A stretch of DNA of 64,000 nucleotides from Farysia itapuensis (lineage: Eukaryota > Basidiomycota > Ustilaginomycetes > Ustilaginales > Ustilaginaceae), in assembly GCA_023212645.1 (NCBI GenBank), contig JALBYC010000016.1:1-64000 (forward strand), read 5' to 3'. The translations under genes and the position numbers were made by a program. Shown in pieces: positions 39,385 through 48,979 of this stretch. Every line of letters begins with the position of its first letter. Position 1 is the first letter of the stretch. The notes beneath the pieces are model-generated. The model was not told where the DNA came from and made no database searches. It saw nothing but the letters and a program-made list of their open reading frames with translations.

Positions 39385-40854
39385 TTAGTCGGTGTGATCT
39401 TGCTCGACGTGTGTGCGTCTGGTGACGATAGCGAGGAAGAGGTCGTAGTTGGCATAGGCCCAGATGATGGCTTGGGCCGCTAGCAGCCCGACGAGAATGG
39501 GGGCGAGGATGCGGATGCCGGACGAGGAAGATTGCGATGCAAGACCGACAATGAGCGGTAGTAGCGCCATACCCGCTGATCCAAACGTTGCGATGAAGCT
39601 GATCGCTGCGGTCAAGTACGCTCTCGGTCGCACCTTTCGACTGGCAACCCCAATCATAATCGGAAACACTGGTCCGAGGAAGACGCCGAGAAGGGCAAGA
39701 GTGACCGCGTTGGCGATGATGTTGGGCACTAGCCAGACAAGGATCTGCAAGCCAATGGCGAGACAAAGGTAGAGGAAGCAAGCCAGCTCGTCACCGATCT
39801 TGGCCGTGACAGGGATCAGCACGATCCGACCCAGGGCGATACCACCCCAGAAACCGGAGACCAAGAAGTTGGCGTTGGACTGCTCGTTCCTCACCTCGAT
39901 CAAGAACGTAGATGTCCAGCCGCCAACTGTGACTTCGGTACCAACGTAGATCATCGTAAAGAAAGCGAGAATGTAGACAATCCGGAGATTCAGCACCTTT
40001 TTCAGCTTTTCCGACGACGAAATAAGACTGGGCGAAGGCTGTGCAATTGTTTGTGCGCCTTCTCCGAGTTGTGGGGCTTGCATTGCTTGCAGCTCGATGG
40101 CTTGTGTAGTATCAGAGTCTGATGTGGTCGGATTCTCGACAAGTAAGTCGCGCTGAAGCTTAAAGGCAACAGTGACAAGTGCGCAGGTAATGACTGCCAG
40201 ACCAAGCGAGACAAAGTAAAAGTGTTGGAAAGCAGGACCCTGAGAGCCCAGGTGTACGAAAGGAATGGCGGCTAGCGGTGATGACAGTGCGCCAAACCCG
40301 TACAGGAAGTGAACGACACTGAGGCGGACATTGGCCTTTGGACGTTGCGCGATCCAGACGTTGACAAGTGCCTCGAACATGCCATTTGATATGCCGGAGA
40401 AAGCCATGCCAACGGCGAGCACTGGAAAGGGTGGCAGTGTAAGGAAGAGGATGGGAAAGACGCTGCCTAGAAGAGCTGCTAGAGAGATTGTCTTGCCGTA
40501 GCCAATCTTGTCGACTAGCGGCGAAGCGGCAAAGGCTGCCACCAAATTGCCAAACAAACTGCCAACGAAGAGCAAGGAGACTGTGATGAAGGACAGGTCA
40601 TAGGAATCTCGAATTGCAGGCAAGAGCGCTCCAGTCGTTGCATCTACCCAGCCCGCTAAGCCAAAGCAGGTGTATAGAGAGGCTTCCTTGAGAATCATGC
40701 CTTTGTGCTCCGAATCACCTCTGAAAGCACTGGCCATGGATTTGCATCGTGTCCGGAAAGTAGTCCGCAGCGGAACGTCCGCAAGCGATGGCTGAGAGGT
40801 TGACGCATGTTTGGACTGCGGGACCGAGTCAATGGAAGCACGATGAATCGACAT
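39385..40854 (-). CDS. MFS transporter (fucose-permease-like fold), tandem copy 1
   Basis: The 489-residue protein has twelve predicted membrane segments split by a central loop of about 70 residues (IQ-rich, around 240-310). It starts at MSIHRASIDSVPQSKHAS; an in-frame extension upstream has no homology to its neighbour. Motifs include GLAGWVDATTGALLPAI in TM1, GYGKTISLAALLG (MFS motif A area), and FWGGIALGRIVLIPVTAKIGD in the second half. It is closely similar to the next gene, 41213-42673, and clearly a tandem duplicate. The FHS/Bsc6-like class covers sugar or small-metabolite uptake, but no substrate can be named. Confidence 0.8.
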   Translation of the reverse strand: MSIHRASIDSVPQSKHASTSQPSLADVPLRTTFRTRCKSMASAFRGDSEHKGMILKEASLYTCFGLAGWVDATTGALLPAIRDSYDLSFITVSLLFVGSLFGNLVAAFAASPLVDKIGYGKTISLAALLGSVFPILFLTLPPFPVLAVGMAFSGISNGMFEALVNVWIAQRPKANVRLSVVHFLYGFGALSSPLAAIPFVHLGSQGPAFQHFYFVSLGLAVITCALVTVAFKLQRDLLVENPTTSDSDTTQAIELQAMQAPQLGEGAQTIAQPSPSLISSSEKLKKVLNLRIVYILAFFTMIYVGTEVTVGGWTSTFLIEVRNEQSNANFLVSGFWGGIALGRIVLIPVTAKIGDELACFLYLCLAIGLQILVWLVPNIIANAVTLALLGVFLGPVFPIMIGVASRKVRPRAYLTAAISFIATFGSAGMALLPLIVGLASQSSSSGIRILAPILVGLLAAQAIIWAYANYDLFLAIVTRRTHVEQDHTD

Positions 40855-41212
40855 GACGGAGAACGGGCACACAGGCTGACGCTCTGAGCCTCTGGTTTCG
40901 TTCTTATATGTGTGCTTTAAGTTGACACGTAACTCAGCTGTCACTTTAGCGATTTTAGGCGAGGCAGGCATCGGTCAAATAGCCGGCCTAAATGGAGTCA
41001 CAAGTTCGTAGATAAGACTTCGTCACGAACCACGACCGCATGATAGATATCGTGACAGACCAGAAAGTAGCCGTTACGCAAGGCTGCCAACATGTTGAAA
41101 AAATGCTGTGCTGCTTACGTTTGTAGTGCGTCTATCATCCGTGGTGCTTGTCACATTCGACACGTCAAACGACATCCATTCATTTCCCACAAGTCTAGAA
41201 AAATGGTCATGA
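40855..41212. other. Spacer between the tandem MFS genes
   Basis: 358 bp holding the promoter of copy 1 and the 3' end region of copy 2, both on the minus strand. No other gene is seen. Confidence 0.6.
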
Positions 41213-42673
41213 CTACTCGGTGCGGTCCTGCTCGGCGATCTTGCGTCTGCCGAGCTTGGCGAGAAAGAGATCTTGGTTGGCGTAGGCCCAAATGATTGCT
41301 TGAGAGGAAAGCAAGCCAACCAAGATTGGTGCAAGAATGCGAATGCCAGATGAAGAAGACTGTGATGCCAGACCGACAATCAATGGTAGCAACGCCATTC
41401 CGGCTGCACCAAATGTCGAGATAAAGCTAATGGCTGCCGTAAGATAAGCCCTCGGTCGGACGTTTCTGCTAGCAAACTCGATCATGATGGGAAAAACGGG
41501 TCCGAGGAAGAGACCCAGTAATGCCAACGTGACTGCATTGGCGATGATGTTGGGGACAAGCCAGACCAGAAGCTGCAGGGCAACAGCGAGACAAAGATAG
41601 ATCAGGCATGCCAGCTCGTCGCCAATCTTGGCCGTGACGGGAATCAGTAAGATTCGGCCGAGGGCGATGCCACCCCAGAAGCCAGAGACGAGAAGGTTGG
41701 CGTTGGACTCCTCGTTCCGGACGTCGATCAAGAAGGTGGATGTCCAGCCGCCGACTGTCACTTCTGTGCCGACGTAAATCATTGTGAACAAGGAGAGGAC
41801 GTGAACGATCTTAAGACCGAGCACCTTTTTGAGCTTTTTGGATGCCGACATGGTGTGCGCTGTAGGTTGTGCAGCTTCCTGAGCAGCTTCACCCAGCGGC
41901 AAAACTTGAAGCTGAATCTCTTGCGGATTGTCGGTGGATTCTGTGTACGACGTTTCGACGAGAGAATCGCGTTGCAACCTGAAGGCAACTGTCACCAGGG
42001 TGCAGGTGATGACTGCGAGGCTCAGCGAGACAAAGTAGAAGTATTGGAAGGCAGGCCCACGGCTACCTTGGTGTACAAATGGTATCGCGGCAAGGGGAGA
42101 TGATAGAGCTCCAAGTCCGTAAAGAAAGTGAACGACGCCGAGACGAACGTTGGCCTTTGGACGCTGCGACATCCAGACATTTACCAAAGCGTCTAACAAG
42201 CCATTGGAAAAGCCAGAAAAAGCCATGCCAACAACGAGCACAGGATAAGGCGGGAGGGTCAAGAACATGATGGGAAAGATACAGCCCATGAAAGCTGCCA
42301 TTGAAATAGTCTTGCCGTAGCCAATGGTGTCAACTAGTGGAGAAGCGGAGAATGAGGCAACGAGACTGCCGACGAGAATACCAACAAACAGCAGAGAAGC
42401 GGCAACAAAGGAAAGGTGATACGATTCGCGAATGGCGGGTAGCAGGGCGCCCGGTGTAGCGTCTACCCAGCCTGCCAATCCAAAGCACGTGAAGAGAGAA
42501 GCTTCCTTGAGGATCATGCCCTTGGGGTCAGATTCTTCGCGTAGGAAACTGAACACCTTTTTGCCTCGAGTGCGCAGAGTGGTCCGCAGCTCTACTGACG
42601 CGAGCGATGGCTGAGAGACGGAAGCATGTTTAGACTGCGGGACAGAATCGAGAGAAGCACGTTGACATGACAT
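41213..42673 (-). CDS. MFS transporter (fucose-permease-like fold), tandem copy 2
   Basis: The 486-residue protein starts at MSCQRASLDSVPQSKHAS. It is colinear with the gene at 39385-40854, sharing GLAGWVDAT, RPKANVRL, TMIYVGTEVTVGGWTSTFL and FWGGIALGR. The central loop and the extreme termini differ most, as expected for duplicates that diverged under constraint on the membrane core. The two genes are head to tail on the same strand, 358 bp apart. Its promoter is only 191 bp from the divergent DUF1349 gene. The substrate is unknown. Confidence 0.8.
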   Translation of the reverse strand: MSCQRASLDSVPQSKHASVSQPSLASVELRTTLRTRGKKVFSFLREESDPKGMILKEASLFTCFGLAGWVDATPGALLPAIRESYHLSFVAASLLFVGILVGSLVASFSASPLVDTIGYGKTISMAAFMGCIFPIMFLTLPPYPVLVVGMAFSGFSNGLLDALVNVWMSQRPKANVRLGVVHFLYGLGALSSPLAAIPFVHQGSRGPAFQYFYFVSLSLAVITCTLVTVAFRLQRDSLVETSYTESTDNPQEIQLQVLPLGEAAQEAAQPTAHTMSASKKLKKVLGLKIVHVLSLFTMIYVGTEVTVGGWTSTFLIDVRNEESNANLLVSGFWGGIALGRILLIPVTAKIGDELACLIYLCLAVALQLLVWLVPNIIANAVTLALLGLFLGPVFPIMIEFASRNVRPRAYLTAAISFISTFGAAGMALLPLIVGLASQSSSSGIRILAPILVGLLSSQAIIWAYANQDLFLAKLGRRKIAEQDRTE

Positions 42674-42864
42674 GGCGCGCAGAGAATGAGATGCAGGGAT
42701 GTCGCAGTGGGGAAGATGTCCTTATAAAGCTTCTAGCGGGACTCAGCATCGGTCATTTTGTCGGTCAAATCGGATCTTTGATCTTTGCGGGGTGGCAGAT
42801 TCGTGCGCCGAAATTGCTCCGAAGTCACTTTGCTTGGCGCGTGTGTTCGGACCAGACCATCACC

Positions 42865-43542
42865 ATGGCGAGCAAAGAGTGGCACTTTCACGATCCGACC
42901 GAGACGTGCAAGTACGAGGTCACTCAGAGCAGTCACAATGGAGGAGAGACAGTGACGGTGCATTCGGGACGCAACACAGACTGGTGGTCGACCGCTGTCG
43001 GATCAGTGCCCGAGAGCGACGCCCACCGAGACAGTGGGCCGGTCGCGTACAAGACTCTCAGCTCAAGCGCAGCCACGGGCTGGAAGCTTAGTGGCTGGAT
43101 CAGCCAGGAGGGGCGCGAACGCTTTCAGCAGACCACTCTCTTTGTCAAGTTGGGCAAAGACAAGTGGCTCAAATCTGGCATCGAGAACGAGAACGAGATG
43201 CAATACGTCGGGTAAGTCTAGACACCACTGCCAACAGTTTCCCAGCTGATTCATCCGTTCTTTCCAAAAAGTGCCGTGAGTGCCAACCCGTACTCTGACT
43301 GGTGCTTGACCCCACGGCCAGATGAGCACGAAAGAGTGTGGGTCGAAATTCATAAGGATGGTGCCGACCTCTTTATTCACTATTCCTACGATGGAAAGCG
43401 CATCTACCTCTTGCGCGAGGTCAAGGGGTTCTGTTCGGGCTCAGACGCACAAGACTGGTGGTTGGGTGTGATGGTGTGCGGACCCAAGAGCGAGCACACG
43501 AGCGGCACAGCAACAGAACTGAAGATCACTGTAGTCGAATAG
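42865..43542 (+). CDS. DUF1349-type beta-sandwich protein
   Basis: There are two exons, 42865-43211 and 43272-43542, with a 60-nt intron (GTAAGT donor, GCTGAT branch, AAAAAG acceptor). It gives 205 residues starting MASKEWHFHDPTE. The segments FQQTTLFVKLGKDKWLKSGIEN, NPYSDWCLTP and WLGVMVCGPKS match the pattern of DUF1349, a concanavalin-A-like sandwich described for small cytosolic fungal and bacterial proteins. No signal peptide is present. No catalytic residues are known for the family, so the function stays open. It is divergent from the tandem MFS pair. Confidence 0.7.
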
Positions 43543-43754
43543 GCGTTCTAGCAGTAACACGCATTCACGTGGTTCGCCGGTCCCGTCTCGCCGGTTCGGG
43601 TTTTTTTGCTCAATTTTCTTGACCGATTAATTTCAAGTTCTTTTAACCGCGGATGAAAATATGGTTTGATAAGGCGCTATCTGACGTCCAAATGACGGGA
43701 GCAGACTTGCCCATCCTACAATAACCCGCTGAAGGACAAGGAAGGAACGGGACG

Positions 43755-43769
43755 CCCCCCCCCCCCCCC
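43755..43769 (+). repeat. C15 homopolymer in the permease leader
   Basis: Fifteen C in a row, 28 bases before the ATG of the amino-acid permease and followed by a pyrimidine stretch. The length is prone to sequencing error, and it may be part of the 5' UTR or promoter. Confidence 0.85.
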
Positions 43770-43796
43770 TCCTTCTCTTCCTGCTTCCTGCCAAAC

Positions 43797-45500
43797 ATGT
43801 CACAGCATTCCAACTTGCCCGAATTGGGCAGGGCATTGCAAACGCGCGACGGAGAGGATCGAGACGAGGACAAGAAAGTTCACGAGGACCACGAAAGTCA
43901 GCTCCCCTCGCACGAAGATGCCCAGACTGAAGTAGGCGTCACGCAGATCGAAGATGCGCGCCTAAAAAAGGGTCTTGAACAGCGCCATCTGTCCATGATT
44001 GCCCTTGCTGGCTCCATTGGTACCGGTCTCTTCTTGTCCTTGGGCGGTTCGATCCAGACCGGCGGCCCATTGGGCGCTTTGCTCGGCTACGCTACCGTCG
44101 GCCTGATTGTGTGCTCTGTTCAATTTGCGCTCGGAGAAGTAGCCGCTCTGCTACCTGTAACTGGCTCCTTTGTGCGCCATGCCGAATTTCTCATTGATCC
44201 CGCTGCTGGCTTCGCTGTCGGATGGAATCTCGTTTACGGCAATGCGCTCTCCATCCCATCAGAGATCTCAGCCATCTGTGTGCTGTTCCAGTACTGGACC
44301 GATCTCAACTCTTCCGTCTTTATCGTCATTTTCATTCTGCTTACCTTTGCGATCGGTATAGGCTTTGTCCGTCTATTTGGCGAGATCGAGTTTGCGTTTG
44401 GCACGCTCAAGCTGCTCATGGTCGTCTTTCTCATCATTTTCGGCCTGGTCGTCGACCTCGGAGGCATACCCGGTGTTGACCGCATCGGATTCCGCTACTG
44501 GAACAACCCAGGCCCATTCGCCGAGTACATTGCCACAGGCAGCTTGGGAAGGTTCTTGGGCTACTGGAGCGTGATGACCAACGCCGTCTTCTCCTTTGCC
44601 GGTGTGGAATCGTTGGCCATGGCAGCGGCAGAAACGAGGAATCCGAGTCGCGCTATTCCACGAGCTTGCAAGCGTGTCTTTATGCGTATCGTCATCTTCT
44701 ACTTACTCGCTGTTCTAATTGTCGGCATGCTAGTAGCCAGTGACGACCCTAGGCTCAACGACTATTCTGGCACGGCAGCTCAGAGCCCATTTGTTCTGGC
44801 AGTGTCTACCGCCGGCTACCCGGCGATTGGCAGCGTGGTCAATGCCATTGTCATCACATCGGCCTGGTCTTCTTCCAATCAGGCGCTACTGTCAGCTACG
44901 CGTGTCCTGTATGGTCTCGCACTCAAACGCCAAGCACCGCAATTCTTCCTCCGCACGACATCCTGGGGCACGCCCTACCTCTGCGTCCTCTTCTTCACCG
45001 CCTTCATGTTCCTCAGCTTCATGACTCTGAGCAATGGTGCTCTGACCGTGTTTTACTGGTTCGTCGCGCTGACTTCGGCTGGCGTGCTTGTCTCCTGGTC
45101 TGTCATCTTGACTAATCATATCCGCTTGCGACTCGCCATGAAGCGCCAAGCAATACCACTCGCTCAACTACCCTGGCATCACAGCTGGACTATCTACTCA
45201 TCCTCGCTCGGCCTGTTTATGTGTCTCCTCATCCTATTCACCGGCGGCTTTACTGTTTTCACCCATGGCAATTGGAACGCAAACAGCTTTGTTTCTTCCT
45301 ACCTCGACATACCGCTGGTCATTGTCGCGTTCGTCATCTGGAAACTCGTGCACAAGACTCAATTCGTCTCGCTCGACAGCATTCCCCTCCGCGAGGCAAT
45401 CGATCAATCCCTCGCCCGTCATCAGCGCGATAACCTGCTCGACGAGCAACAAAAACAACCTCCTCGCTGGCTACGCTACATAAGCTGGATTTGGGATTAA
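43797..45500 (+). CDS. Amino-acid permease (APC family, YAT type)
   Basis: The 567-residue protein has a hydrophilic N-terminal tail of about 60 residues and twelve membrane segments. It opens with KKGLEQRHLSMIALAGSIGTGLFLSLGG, the classic signature of fungal amino-acid permeases. GEVAALLPVTGSFVRHA and the FSFAGVESLAMAAAETRNPSRAIPRA block are also present. The family imports amino acids with protons at the plasma membrane. It resembles Gap1/Dip5-class permeases, but the specificity cannot be assigned. The C-tail is short and polar, ending in WIWD. Confidence 0.88.
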   Translation: MSQHSNLPELGRALQTRDGEDRDEDKKVHEDHESQLPSHEDAQTEVGVTQIEDARLKKGLEQRHLSMIALAGSIGTGLFLSLGGSIQTGGPLGALLGYATVGLIVCSVQFALGEVAALLPVTGSFVRHAEFLIDPAAGFAVGWNLVYGNALSIPSEISAICVLFQYWTDLNSSVFIVIFILLTFAIGIGFVRLFGEIEFAFGTLKLLMVVFLIIFGLVVDLGGIPGVDRIGFRYWNNPGPFAEYIATGSLGRFLGYWSVMTNAVFSFAGVESLAMAAAETRNPSRAIPRACKRVFMRIVIFYLLAVLIVGMLVASDDPRLNDYSGTAAQSPFVLAVSTAGYPAIGSVVNAIVITSAWSSSNQALLSATRVLYGLALKRQAPQFFLRTTSWGTPYLCVLFFTAFMFLSFMTLSNGALTVFYWFVALTSAGVLVSWSVILTNHIRLRLAMKRQAIPLAQLPWHHSWTIYSSSLGLFMCLLILFTGGFTVFTHGNWNANSFVSSYLDIPLVIVAFVIWKLVHKTQFVSLDSIPLREAIDQSLARHQRDNLLDEQQKQPPRWLRYISWIWD

Positions 45501-45565
45501 CCCCTTCCCCCCCTTTCACATTGTCACCCCACGTCACGCTAGATCAGTAATACAGAGTTGATTGA

Positions 45566-48500
45566 TTACTCGACAGAGTTGTGAAGTCCTTGGCGATTTT
45601 TGCCCTTGGCGGCGGCGGGGTGTCGCTGACCGCCTGGGCCCCAATGTTGTTGGAGAAAGGCGGTGAATTCCTCGTACAGCTCGCGGTAGGCGCCCCGCGT
45701 GCTGACGCTGTGGGCTGAATCGGTAAACATGCGGAATCGAAATCCGCGTACCTTTGCCTGCGTCAGTATGTCGAGCAGATGGGCAGAGTGGGAAAAGTGC
45801 ACGTTGTCGTCCGCACTGCCCTGCATCAGGAGGTACTTTGTGGAACTAAAGGCGCTCCCGACGTGGATCTCTGACGTGTCGTACCCGGCTTTGTTCTCGC
45901 TAGGCGACTTCATGTACCGCTCAGTGTAGACGGAGTCGTAAAGCTGCCACTTGGTGACAGGTGCAACGCTCACAGCCAAGCTGAAGATTCCGCTGTTGAT
46001 CTGCACGGCTTTGGCAGCGAGGTAGCCACCGTAGCTCCAGCCCCAAATACCAATCCGTCCTTCGTCAACGTACGGCAGTGTGGCGATAAGGCGTGCTGCG
46101 CCGTCGACGTCTTGTGCTTCCAGCTTGCCGAGCTGTTTAGCGACAGAGGCGCGGTACGCCTGACCTTTGAATCCAGTGCCCCGTGCATCGATGACGACCA
46201 CGATATATCCAAGGGTCGTGGCAACGTACTGGTGCCAGTCGGCACGGTTCCATCGCGCATCGACCATCTGTGAGTCAGGCCCGCCGTACACCCGCACCAG
46301 TACGGGGTACTTTGTCCGACCTGAGGGGTCAAAGTCATGCGGTCTTATCTCTTTTACGCTGACCACCACAGGCGTGACGCCATCGCCCATCGTGCTGTTC
46401 AGCACTAGCTGGTAGAAAGCATTGTACGGTTTGACGTACTGGCTCGAAATCTGCCGCAAAAGGCTGTTGTCCTCTAGGCCCAGCTCAAAGTTAGGGTCGT
46501 CCACGCCCACCACCTTCTGGTAGGGCACGTCGGGACCCTTGTAGTTGAGCACGTAGTATGCGCCCTTGGGGTCGAATTTCGCGTCGTAGCTGCTTGGTTT
46601 GCTCTCGTCGGTAAGTGCGACGGCCGGTTTGAGTTGGTATTTTGCGCCGCCAGCCGGCGATTTCCAGTCGGGTAGTTCGACTGAGTACAGATTTCGCAGG
46701 GCGGGCGTGGGCCGTGCTGCGATGAAGAAGGCCCTGTTGCGCTTAGCGTCGACATGCTTCAACTCGTCCAACTCCCACTTGCCCTCGGTCAGGAAAATGG
46801 GCTTGTCAGAGGTGGCCGATTCGAAAAAGGCCAGGTGACGGTATCCGTGTGGCGAGACAACAATGTCAAGATAGGCGGTGGAGCCGACAGAGAGATCGTG
46901 GTGGGAGAGCGGTTCGATTGTCTGGGCGGCACGGATCCAGCCACTGGCGTCAACGCGAGAGTCTTGACGACGCGCCACTTTGCCCTCGACGTCGGCCGTC
47001 GCATCAGCAGAGGCAGGAGGAAGTGAGCCGGGCTTGAGATCGAAGGTGACGACCCGCATGACGTCGCTGTACCGGTCCGTCTCACGCACCAACAGCTGAT
47101 CGTCGCTCACCCATTTGACTTCAGTGACCAGACGGTTCTCGATTCCAGCATCGCTGGAAAAGATGCGATCGACTTCGTTGACAGTCTTGCCTTTATCGCT
47201 GCGGGGTCCATGCAAGGTGTACCGGGTCGGCCGAACAGTGGCGCCTTTGCGAATGGCCTCCTTGACCTGATCGAGATCAACCATGTGCACGCTGACAACA
47301 GGGTTCGCGAATCCAGGCTTGGGGTACTTCATTTTGGTGTTGGTCAGGTACGGCGTGGTTTTACCAGGCACGTAGCGATTCGGGTTGTAGATCGGGAACT
47401 CGTACACCGGCACTGCGGTCTCATCCAGACGCAGGTAGACCAGCTTGGATCCACCGGGACTGAACCACATTACGTAGTCCTTGCCGTAGATCTCCTCTTC
47501 GTACACCCAGTCTGGGACCGCGTTAAAGATGCTGGTGGTGCCATCGTGGGTCAATCTGACGGCAGGATCGCCGGCGCGCGGGACAAAGTAGAGGTCGTTG
47601 TCTTCGACGTACGCGAACCCGGGGGGATCCGAGCTGCTGACGCCCTGCTTTTTGGGCTCCCACGCGGCATACGCCACCTTGGACGGCTTACTCGGCCCGG
47701 TGCCGACGGGCGTGGTGTGCTTCTCGGCAACATTGTGCAGCCAGAGATGGACGTGTCGGCTATAGCGCCATTGCTGGACCTCGTCGCTGAAGAACAAGAC
47801 CCACTTCATGTCGGGCGAGACTATGAAGTTGATCCACGACAGCATCTGGCCCTGCGCATCGAGAACATTCTTCCCCTCGAGCAGCCGAATCTTGCCCCCG
47901 AACGAGGCCACATTGCCCTCTCCCGTCTTCTGATTGCGTGCGTGGGTGACGTCTTCAAGCCAGATATCGCGCGACCCCCAATCAACGTGTGTGAAGACGC
48001 CTTCGTCCGGATCCTCCTCGCTCCAGGTAAGATCGCTGGATTGAGCGACAAGCGTGCCGCCAAAGACAGTATCCATGTCGAGCGGCATGAGGTCTTTCCC
48101 ATCGTGTGTCTTGAACGACGTCACCTGCTGGAGCGAGAGACCTGTCCCTGCAGCAGCCTGTGCGGCAGTGTCCCATCCTGGGTCCTGGAAATCGAGCTGG
48201 AAGAGTTGCGAGTTGGAGAGGCCGTAGTGGCCATTTTGGTCGTTGAGCGAGGGTGTCTGTTTCCATGTTGACGTGTTTGTCGCCTGCACTGTGCTAGACC
48301 CGGGCTTGGGGGGTGATTGTACGGGCGTGACGGAAGAAAGCCACTGCAGGAGAGGCACGCCAAAGACGAAGCCAAGTACGACACCGCAGAACACAAGGCA
48401 GCCGGCAGAGGCAGTAGTGTGACGCTTGCCGAGACGACCGCCGAGCCTCGCCCATGCTGGCGCTCTGCTGCTGCTGCTCTTCCTCCCCCCCGCACCGCGA

Positions 48501-48778
48501 CGACTGTCTCGGTCCCGCTGCATAAGTCCAACTTCCTCGTCATCGTTCAGCTGCAATTTGACCGCATCTTCATCGTCATTGTAGCCATCGTGTAGCGGCG
48601 GCGGTGGTGGTGGGTAGGTGCTGCTCGCGTCTCGATACCGTTTCATCGGCATTGCCTCTCCTTCCCCTCTGTGGTCGTCGTCATCGCCGTCCATGGTCGC
48701 GTCTGACGCAGTGCCGTCCGAATCGTACTTCGTCGTGACCCTTGGTAGCGGTGCAAATTCTTGCCGCACCTTGACCAT
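45566..48778 (-). CDS. Dipeptidyl aminopeptidase, type II membrane protein (Ste13/Dap2 class)
   Basis: The 1070-residue protein starts at MVKVRQEF. A cytosolic tail of about 125 residues precedes one membrane anchor (about 127-149, GVVLGFVFGVPLLQWL). The lumenal part is a beta-propeller (DPP IV N-terminal type) and then an alpha/beta hydrolase domain. Its catalytic elements are GWSYGG (Ser), ADDNVHF (Asp) and DSAHS (His). S9B enzymes remove X-Pro or X-Ala dipeptides. Ste13 in the Golgi trims mating pheromone and Dap2 acts in the vacuole; the two cannot be told apart here. The DEEIYG-like EEEIYG motif that binds the substrate N-terminus is also visible (YEEEIYGKDYVMW). Confidence 0.9.
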   Translation of the reverse strand: MVKVRQEFAPLPRVTTKYDSDGTASDATMDGDDDDHRGEGEAMPMKRYRDASSTYPPPPPPLHDGYNDDEDAVKLQLNDDEEVGLMQRDRDSRRGAGGRKSSSSRAPAWARLGGRLGKRHTTASAGCLVFCGVVLGFVFGVPLLQWLSSVTPVQSPPKPGSSTVQATNTSTWKQTPSLNDQNGHYGLSNSQLFQLDFQDPGWDTAAQAAAGTGLSLQQVTSFKTHDGKDLMPLDMDTVFGGTLVAQSSDLTWSEEDPDEGVFTHVDWGSRDIWLEDVTHARNQKTGEGNVASFGGKIRLLEGKNVLDAQGQMLSWINFIVSPDMKWVLFFSDEVQQWRYSRHVHLWLHNVAEKHTTPVGTGPSKPSKVAYAAWEPKKQGVSSSDPPGFAYVEDNDLYFVPRAGDPAVRLTHDGTTSIFNAVPDWVYEEEIYGKDYVMWFSPGGSKLVYLRLDETAVPVYEFPIYNPNRYVPGKTTPYLTNTKMKYPKPGFANPVVSVHMVDLDQVKEAIRKGATVRPTRYTLHGPRSDKGKTVNEVDRIFSSDAGIENRLVTEVKWVSDDQLLVRETDRYSDVMRVVTFDLKPGSLPPASADATADVEGKVARRQDSRVDASGWIRAAQTIEPLSHHDLSVGSTAYLDIVVSPHGYRHLAFFESATSDKPIFLTEGKWELDELKHVDAKRNRAFFIAARPTPALRNLYSVELPDWKSPAGGAKYQLKPAVALTDESKPSSYDAKFDPKGAYYVLNYKGPDVPYQKVVGVDDPNFELGLEDNSLLRQISSQYVKPYNAFYQLVLNSTMGDGVTPVVVSVKEIRPHDFDPSGRTKYPVLVRVYGGPDSQMVDARWNRADWHQYVATTLGYIVVVIDARGTGFKGQAYRASVAKQLGKLEAQDVDGAARLIATLPYVDEGRIGIWGWSYGGYLAAKAVQINSGIFSLAVSVAPVTKWQLYDSVYTERYMKSPSENKAGYDTSEIHVGSAFSSTKYLLMQGSADDNVHFSHSAHLLDILTQAKVRGFRFRMFTDSAHSVSTRGAYRELYEEFTAFLQQHWGPGGQRHPAAAKGKNRQGLHNSVE

Positions 48779-48979
48779 GTCCACCCGCAGTCAATGCAAT
48801 GTGTGCGTCGTCGTCGTGGTGGTGGTGGTGAATCTCATCCCCTCCAAAATCATCCGAGTTTTACAGCGAAAGCGCCAGACGTTGGACCCTGAAATTCATT
48901 GTGATTGCGCGACGCCGAGGGGTATACAGAAAAAATTACACATTCCCCCCACAACACACGCAGGGTAAGAGGAACTAAA

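Noticed and set aside
47210..48271. Long plus-strand frame (353 codons) opposite the dipeptidyl aminopeptidase
   Set aside because: Antisense to conserved propeller sequence, with no start context or family motif.
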